Below are positions 59,143 through 64,000 of a DNA stretch of 64,000 nt, piece by piece. The notes under the pieces were generated by a model, which saw nothing but the letters and a program-made list of their open reading frames with translations, searched no databases and had not been told where the DNA came from. The DNA is from Amedibacillus dolichus DSM 3991. Lineage in GTDB: Bacteria; Bacillota_I; Bacilli_A; Erysipelotrichales; Erysipelotrichaceae. Each line of letters opens with the position of its first letter. Position 1 is the stretch's first letter. Where the stretch lies: the NCBI RefSeq assembly GCF_000154285.1, contig NZ_DS483477.1, positions 389,734 through 453,733 of the forward strand, read 5' to 3'. Made by a program: the position numbers and the translations under genes.

Positions 59143-59898
59143 ACGTAGGATATAGCTTAGATGGCGACCACACTGCTTATCTCTTCGATAAGAGAAGAAA
59201 GCATCGTTATCAAAAAAGGTATCGTTTGGATTCACGGTAATATTTTCCTTTCGAACACCGCAGTTAATGAGCATTTGTTCATTTAAGCCCTTATTGTCGA
59301 TGAGGGCTTTTTCTTTGCTGATACGTTGGATAAAGCGAGCGGTATCAAAGCTCATAGAGGCTATTTGATCGACGACCTCATTGCCTACCTCAAAGCTTTT
59401 AAAGCCGATTGCACAAGAAATATATGCAAGTAAATGGCTAGGGTCGACTCCCTCCTGTTGCGAAAGTCTTTCAACACATTTTCGTGTAATTTCCTTTACA
59501 CTTCCTTGCCAACCACTATGAATGGCTGCGATAATGTTTGTGTAGGGATCATACAATAGAACCGCAACACAATCAGCATGAAATACACCAATGCCAATAT
59601 CGCTTTCCCTTGTATAGAGAGCATCACAATCATCAATGCCATCGTTAAAAGCAAAGGCACCTTTTCCTTTATCCTTGCTTTCTACTTTATAAATGTGGTC
59701 GCTATGAGTTTGCTTGGCAAATACCCAATCCGATGCTTTTGTATCTAAAGTATTTGCTAAAACGGTACGATTTTCTAAAATGCTATCCGCGTTATGGTTG
59801 GTATGCAATGCCAAATCAAAGCATTCCTTTTGTGCTGGATCGCGTAACGTAGTTCCAGCTAGGATATGCATGGCTGGTTTCCAAAGTATTTGTTTCAT
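59131..59898 (-). CDS. YfiH-family (laccase-domain) purine nucleoside phosphorylase
   Basis: A 255-aa protein of the YfiH/Cu-polyphenol-oxidase-fold family, members of which act on purine nucleosides. The metal-site ligands appear in KQTHSDHIY (near 62-70), FHADCVAVLLYDP (near 104-116) and AAIHSGWQGSVKEI (near 124-137). Single-copy, convergent with the CDF gene. A GAAGGAA site precedes the ATG. Function is from the family only. Confidence 0.85.
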   Translation of the reverse strand: MKQILWKPAMHILAGTTLRDPAQKECFDLALHTNHNADSILENRTVLANTLDTKASDWVFAKQTHSDHIYKVESKDKGKGAFAFNDGIDDCDALYTRESDIGIGVFHADCVAVLLYDPYTNIIAAIHSGWQGSVKEITRKCVERLSQQEGVDPSHLLAYISCAIGFKSFEVGNEVVDQIASMSFDTARFIQRISKEKALIDNKGLNEQMLINCGVRKENITVNPNDTFFDNDAFFSYRRDKQCGRHLSYILRKSV

Positions 59899-60010
59899 AT
59901 CGGTTCCTTCTTTCGCTTATTAGTATATGCCAAGAGGGTTTAAAAATTCAACAAAAGAATTGAAAAAGCAATCATGACTTATTTGTGAATACTTTTTGTA
60001 TGTATATGCA

Positions 60011-60035
60011 AAAAAACCGGCGGAAACACCGGTTT
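60011..60035 (-). terminator. Terminator of the peptidoglycan-binding gene
   Basis: On the minus strand AAACCGG ... CCGGTTT is followed by T residues; the stem overlaps the stop codon. Confidence 0.75.
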
Positions 60036-60543
60036 AGAAACCATTGCGGGTATTGATGATAGCGTCCCACGTTGCTTTGCCGATAGTAGCGTCAATGGTG
60101 AGATCATATAAATATTGAAACATGGAAACCGTAGTAGCTGTTTGCTCACCAAACATACCGTCCATTGGTACAGGACGCAAGCAGCTGTTTTTAGTAGCAA
60201 TTTCATTGAGATATTCTTGCATTTTGAAAACCTCTAAGCCTTGACTTCCTTTCGCAAGGAAAAAAGAACGGCTGGCAACGGGAATATTGGTAATGATGCG
60301 TAGCTCTCGTAATTTGTTGACGATTGCGCTCCATGTGGCATCATCTATCTTGCCGTTGATCGGAAGTCTTGAATACGCCTGGAACTCTCGTACGGCGTTT
60401 GCGGTTATCGCTCCGAAATCACCGTCTTGATTAACTTTTGTAGTAATTAAGCCACGTTCCTGAAACATATTGAGATATGCTTGCATTTTATTCACTCCGA
60501 TTCCGGTAGAACCGATAGTTAAGGGTGTAAATGTATGATTCAT
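60034..60543 (-). CDS. Protein with two peptidoglycan-binding (PG_binding_1) domains
   Basis: A 169-aa protein made almost only of two PG_binding_1 repeats: residues ~8-75 (GSTGIGVNKMQAYLNMF, DGDFGAITANAVREFQ) and ~96-165 (GSQGLEVFKMQEYLN, DGMFGEQTATTVSMFQYL). It has no signal peptide, no membrane segment and no catalytic domain. Such stand-alone repeats are usual in phage endolysins and spore-cortex proteins as a part only, so a full protein of this kind is odd. It may be a spore or germination factor, a prophage leftover, or exported in another way. A GAGGAGG site precedes the ATG. Confidence 0.8.
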   Translation of the reverse strand: MNHTFTPLTIGSTGIGVNKMQAYLNMFQERGLITTKVNQDGDFGAITANAVREFQAYSRLPINGKIDDATWSAIVNKLRELRIITNIPVASRSFFLAKGSQGLEVFKMQEYLNEIATKNSCLRPVPMDGMFGEQTATTVSMFQYLYDLTIDATIGKATWDAIINTRNGF

Positions 60544-60619
60544 ATTTTTTCCTCCTCTTTAACAGTCTATGAATTTTTACGATAGAAAGCTGTGTACTTG
60601 CCTAATTTTTTCTGTTTTG

Positions 60620-60628
60620 TGGTATAAT
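60620..60628 (+). promoter_or_regulatory. Extended -10 promoter of the M18 aminopeptidase gene
   Basis: TGG-TATAAT lies 25 bases before the ATG at 60653. This rules out the longer reading frame that starts at 60569. Confidence 0.55.
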
Positions 60629-60652
60629 AAGCGCTATCGGAGGAATGAACTT

Positions 60653-61960
60653 ATGGAAACTACACAATTTACGGATTTTTTATCTTTTATGGAAGAAAGC
60701 AAAAGCTGTTTTCATGCAGTTAAAGAAATGAAAAAACGCCTTGCTATGGAAGGTTTTACAGATTTGCAGGAAAGTAAGCATTGGACTCTTGAAAAGGGTG
60801 GGAAATACATGGTTACGCGCAATGGCTCCAGTTTGTTGGCGTTTCGAATCGGTGAGGAGGTTGAACGTGATTACAGCTTTATGATTGCGGCCTCTCATAG
60901 TGATGCACCGACTTATAAGCTAAAAGAAAATGTGCAAAAAGAAAGCGGGCACTGTATCCAGCTAAATACAGAAGGCTATGGTGGTATGATTGCGGCAAGT
61001 TGGTTGGATCGTCCTTTGTCAATTGCCGGTCGCGTATTGATCAAAACAGAAAATGGCTGTTGTACAAAGCTGGTTGATTTTGATAAAGATATGGTTATGA
61101 TACCGAACTTGGCTATTCACATGAATCGAGACATCAATTCTTCTCATTCCTATAATGCCGCAAAGGATATGGTTCCTTTATACACTGATGAACGTGATGC
61201 CGATTTTTTGGCAGAGCTTGCGAAGCTGTTGCAAGTGGAGAAGGAAGCGATTGTAGGACATGATCTGTATTTGTATAATCGTATGAAACCAAGTGTTTGG
61301 GGAAATGGTCGTTTCTTTTCCTGTGGACGCATTGATGATTTGGAATGTGCCTATACTACACTTCAAGGCTTTTTGCAGGGAGGTCATCGAAAAAGTGTAC
61401 AGGTGTTTGCGTGCTTTGATAATGAAGAAGTAGGCTCCGGCACTAAGCAGGGAGCGGCTTCTACTTTCTTACAAGATGTGTTGCTGCGGATTCATGAAGC
61501 ATTGGGCTTTACAAAGGAAGAATTTTACATGGCGATTGCTCATAGTATGATGCTGTCCGCAGATAATGCACATGCTTTTCACCCAAACTATCCGGAAAGC
61601 TATGATAAGGAGCATGCCGTATATATGAATGAGGGGGTTGTTGTTAAATTCAATGCCAATCAAAAATATACCAGTGATGCTATTAGTAAAGGAATTTTTG
61701 AGGTTATGTGTCAAAAGGCGAATGTGCCATTGCAGTATTATGCCAATCGCTCGGATATGGCAGGGGGAAGTACTTTGGGAAATATTTCGACAAGACAGGT
61801 TTCCTTGCACAGTGTGGATATTGGCTTGGCACAGCTGGCAATGCATTCCAGCTATGAAACTGCCGGTGTAAAGGATATTGCTTATATGATTGCTGCAGTA
61901 CGTGCTTTCTTTACAACCTATTTAGTAGAAAATGAAGAATTGTCTTTTGAACTAATCTAG
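60653..61960 (+). CDS. M18-family aminopeptidase
   Basis: A 435-aa dizinc aspartyl-type aminopeptidase. Zinc and catalytic residues are in AASHSDAPTYKLKE (near 79-92), GRIDDLECAYTTL (near 224-236), FDNEEVGSGTKQGA (near 256-269) and, near the C-terminus, HSSYETAGVKD. It removes N-terminal residues in the cytoplasm during peptide turnover. The start at 60653 follows a CGGAGGAA site. A clean terminator follows. Confidence 0.92.
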   Translation: METTQFTDFLSFMEESKSCFHAVKEMKKRLAMEGFTDLQESKHWTLEKGGKYMVTRNGSSLLAFRIGEEVERDYSFMIAASHSDAPTYKLKENVQKESGHCIQLNTEGYGGMIAASWLDRPLSIAGRVLIKTENGCCTKLVDFDKDMVMIPNLAIHMNRDINSSHSYNAAKDMVPLYTDERDADFLAELAKLLQVEKEAIVGHDLYLYNRMKPSVWGNGRFFSCGRIDDLECAYTTLQGFLQGGHRKSVQVFACFDNEEVGSGTKQGAASTFLQDVLLRIHEALGFTKEEFYMAIAHSMMLSADNAHAFHPNYPESYDKEHAVYMNEGVVVKFNANQKYTSDAISKGIFEVMCQKANVPLQYYANRSDMAGGSTLGNISTRQVSLHSVDIGLAQLAMHSSYETAGVKDIAYMIAAVRAFFTTYLVENEELSFELI

Positions 61961-61984
61961 TCCGTGAAAGCGGACTTTTTTTTA
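61959..61984 (+). terminator. Terminator of the aminopeptidase gene
   Basis: AGTCCG-TGAAAG... CGGACT followed by eight or more T residues. The stem begins within the stop codon. Confidence 0.85.
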
Positions 61985-62017
61985 TTTCCTTCACATATAG
62001 TTATCTAGGGTGAGAGA

Positions 62018-62446
62018 ATGTATATCCTATCTATTTTGGTAAGTATTCAACTGATTTTTGCTGGTTATAACAGCATTGATATTTATATTTGTGATGAAAA
62101 TCAAAAACCGCTCGAATATGCGCAATTAAATGTGCAAGATGCGCAAGGTAAGCTTGTGGCAAGTGGAAAAAGTAATGCACAAGGATATGTGGCAGTCGGA
62201 CAATTGCTGAAGGGTAGCTATGTGCTGTCGGTGGCAGGTGTTGAAGGATATGCCTTAAGTGAACCGGTGGATTTACAGGTTACTTCATACAATGAGCAGC
62301 ACCATGTGGTTGTTTCCATTGCTTTGGAAAAGGAAAAGCCGACGAAGTTTTCTGTCAATATTTCGATGCTGATCTTATTTAGTTTCTTGTGTGGAGGATT
62401 TTCCTTAGGTACTCGTTATGTTTGGAAAGTATGCAAGAAGGGATAG
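62018..62446 (+). CDS. Small surface protein with one Cna-B/SpaA-like domain
   Basis: A 142-aa protein: an N-terminal signal segment (ILSILVSIQLIFAGY near 3-17), one beta-sandwich domain of the Cna-B/SpaA type (~20-108, KPLEYAQLNVQDAQGKLVAS), and a C-terminal membrane helix with a basic tail (SMLILFSFLCGGFSLGTRYV, then KVCKKG). There is no LPXTG motif, so it should stay membrane-anchored on the cell surface. Its role is unknown. A GGGTGAGAG site precedes ATG 62018. Its end is close to the next gene's promoter. Confidence 0.65.
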   Translation: MYILSILVSIQLIFAGYNSIDIYICDENQKPLEYAQLNVQDAQGKLVASGKSNAQGYVAVGQLLKGSYVLSVAGVEGYALSEPVDLQVTSYNEQHHVVVSIALEKEKPTKFSVNISMLILFSFLCGGFSLGTRYVWKVCKKG

Positions 62447-62466
62447 GAAAGAAAAGAGATTTCGTT

Positions 62467-62472
62467 TATAAT
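62467..62472 (+). promoter_or_regulatory. -10 box giving a possibly leaderless mRNA
   Basis: TATAAT ends 6 bases before the ATG at 62479, so transcription would start at or next to the start codon. The -35 (TAGGAA) is weak, and there is no ribosome binding site before 62479. Confidence 0.4.
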
Positions 62473-62478
62473 AACAGT

Positions 62479-63960
62479 ATGAAGAAAGTATTGGAAACCA
62501 AACGTGTCTATTTACGGGAAATGGATTATACAGATTTCGATGATTTATGTGAAATACTTTGTGATGCTCGAGTCATGAAGGCTTATGAGCATGCCTTTTC
62601 AAAAGAAGAGGCATTGGATTGGTTGAAGCGTCAAATGCAGCGCTATAAAGAAGATGGAGTCGGTTTATGGGCGATGATTCGAAAAAGTGATCAAGCATTT
62701 TTGGGGCAGTGTGGAATCACAGTGCAGCAGCTCTGCAATCGCCAGGTGTATGAAATCGGTTATCTTTTAAAGTATGAGCATTGGCATCAGGGATATGCAA
62801 GAGAGGCAGCGATTGCTTGCCGTGAATATGCTTTCCATACACTTAAGCTAGATGCGGTATATTCGATTATTCGTGATACTAATTATGCCAGTCAAAAGGT
62901 GGCGTTAGCAAATAATATGAAGCCGATCGTTACCTTTGTTAAGCATTATTATGGTATGGGTATGCCGCATATTGCTTATGAGGTAAAAAATCCGTGTTTA
63001 TGCTTATATGTAGATAGTGAGTTTGATGCGGTAAGGTATGCAGGAAAACATTATCAATGCGTGATTTCTCTTGGAGCAGTATTATGTGATTTTCAAGGGA
63101 ATCAAGTAACGAGTTTTTATGAAACGATACGACCACGCTATTTCAAATCACTAACAAGGGTGGTTTCGCAAATAACCAAGTTGACCGGACAAGAGATTCG
63201 CTCTTCCAAATCATTGGCAGAGGTATTGGAGCATTTTGAAAGGTGGCTGTGTCAATATAAGAAACAGCAGCCGGTGTTAAGCTTTAGCTTCGGTCCAGAT
63301 GATAAGCGCACCCTCAGCAAGCATTGTGAGTTGGAAAAGGTGGATATGCCATTGGTTTTACAGTATATGCAGGATTTGCAAAGACCGCTTTCGCAAAGTG
63401 TTGTTTATCATGGAAATGTTGTGTCGCCGACACTTTCCCTTGATGCTTTGAAAAAAGTTTATGGAATACTTGGAAAAGTAGAGCATAATGCAAGAAGCGA
63501 TGCGCTTGATTTGATGGAGCTGCATCACTGTTATCAAGCAAGGCAACCGGTACTTGAGGAAGAGGTGTTAAAACTTGTAAAGAAGCGGGAAGAAAAAGCC
63601 TATGCCGCACGTATGAAACAGCAACAAAAACTGTATCAAATCATGAAAGAGCGCTTTGCTTTTTGTTCGGGAAAAGTGGAAATCCGTTTTTATCCCGAGG
63701 TATTACAAGCCTTTGCCACATGGCAGTCATACGATGAACAACTGCCTTTGCGTTTTCGAAAAAAAGGGGTATATTATGAGGGCAAAATGGTAGCCTATGA
63801 TCATTTACACATGTGCATGTATATGGAATGGGAGGGAGAGCTTCCAAGTGTCATATTATCGTTATCCGATGGAACAACAAAGGGACACGTAAGGCTTTTG
63901 GTAAATTATCGCAATGCGACGCTTATCGAGACAATCTTAAAACGGTGTATGGATTGTTAA
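62479..63960 (+). CDS. GNAT acetyltransferase fused to a DEDDh 3'-5' exonuclease
   Basis: A 493-aa two-domain protein. Residues ~1-175 form a RimJ/RimL-type N-acetyltransferase (RVYLREMDYTDFDDL near 9-23; acetyl-CoA loop HWHQGYAREAA near 104-114). Residues ~180-365 resemble a DEDDh exonuclease (KapD/DnaQ-like): Exo I YVDSEFD, Exo II in FGPDDKRTL and Exo III HNARSDALD, so all acidic residues and the His are present. The last ~125 residues are unassigned. I picked ATG 62479 because it matches GNAT N-termini. No internal stop separates the domains, so the fusion appears real. Confidence 0.75.
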   Translation: MKKVLETKRVYLREMDYTDFDDLCEILCDARVMKAYEHAFSKEEALDWLKRQMQRYKEDGVGLWAMIRKSDQAFLGQCGITVQQLCNRQVYEIGYLLKYEHWHQGYAREAAIACREYAFHTLKLDAVYSIIRDTNYASQKVALANNMKPIVTFVKHYYGMGMPHIAYEVKNPCLCLYVDSEFDAVRYAGKHYQCVISLGAVLCDFQGNQVTSFYETIRPRYFKSLTRVVSQITKLTGQEIRSSKSLAEVLEHFERWLCQYKKQQPVLSFSFGPDDKRTLSKHCELEKVDMPLVLQYMQDLQRPLSQSVVYHGNVVSPTLSLDALKKVYGILGKVEHNARSDALDLMELHHCYQARQPVLEEEVLKLVKKREEKAYAARMKQQQKLYQIMKERFAFCSGKVEIRFYPEVLQAFATWQSYDEQLPLRFRKKGVYYEGKMVAYDHLHMCMYMEWEGELPSVILSLSDGTTKGHVRLLVNYRNATLIETILKRCMDC

Positions 63961-64000
63961 AAATACAAGAAAAGGATTGAATTTTTTTAAGAATATGTTA

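Overview
The window is a low-GC, AT-rich chromosomal segment of an anaerobic Firmicute. It carries a complete butyrate-forming beta-oxidation-type pathway, an Rnf complex, an oxygen-independent iron importer (FeoAB), a superoxide reductase, mannose-family PTS systems under sigma-54 control, and Bce/Ytr-type envelope-stress modules. This gene set fits a gut butyrate producer, most plausibly of the Erysipelotrichia. That placement is an inference from gene content and style; no taxonomic marker beyond the 23S 3' end and 5S was compared.

Layout. 1-430: the 3' end of a 23S rRNA gene, 5S rRNA and terminators. 846-5372: an Fe-S aldo/keto reductase, feoAB and a HAD phosphatase. 5560-13643: the butyrate locus, with thiolase on the minus strand and bcd-etfB-etfA-hbd-crt-CoA transferase diverging on the plus strand. 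The 524-bp space between them holds two Rex-like operators, each placed just upstream of a -35 box. 13726-17940: threonine aldolase, a TPR regulator, an MFS pump and a nitroreductase. 18336-25044: a YtrA-type regulator with its ABC transporter, then a BceRS-BceAB module. 25258-29955: a TetR-controlled MMPL exporter with a secreted heptad-repeat protein. Its control region has three phased operators.

30923-36060: an unusual Rnf operon ordered C-D-G-E-A-(56-aa Cys-rich membrane protein)-B. RnfD carries an extra C-terminal FMN-binding domain, and RnfB is only 104 aa with no ferredoxin domains. Together with Bcd/Etf this gives a plausible energy circuit: Etf-Bcd bifurcation reduces ferredoxin, and Rnf re-oxidises it with NAD+ while pumping ions.

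36106-43532: rpoN (apparently leaderless), a PTS IIB and a LevR-type activator, followed by a clear -24/-12 promoter driving PTS IIB-IIC-IID and a HAD phosphatase. 43898-45342: a new 81-aa ORF coupled to a patatin phospholipase. 45423-48162: an IS1182-type transposase gene broken by an IS3-family element, which has an 813-bp tandem duplication. 48338-51215: an orphan GatZ-like protein, an RluA pseudouridine synthase and desulfoferrodoxin. 51372-55978: an RpiR-controlled amino-sugar operon with a IIC-IID fusion, NanE and MurQ. 56098-63960: a beta-hydroxyacid dehydrogenase, a YlbJ-like membrane protein, a CDF transporter, a YfiH-like protein, a peptidoglycan-binding protein, an M18 aminopeptidase, a small surface-type protein and a GNAT-exonuclease fusion.

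All calls come from reading the sequence and from family knowledge. No database search, structure prediction or RNA folding was run. Residue positions are hand counts and may be off by a few.
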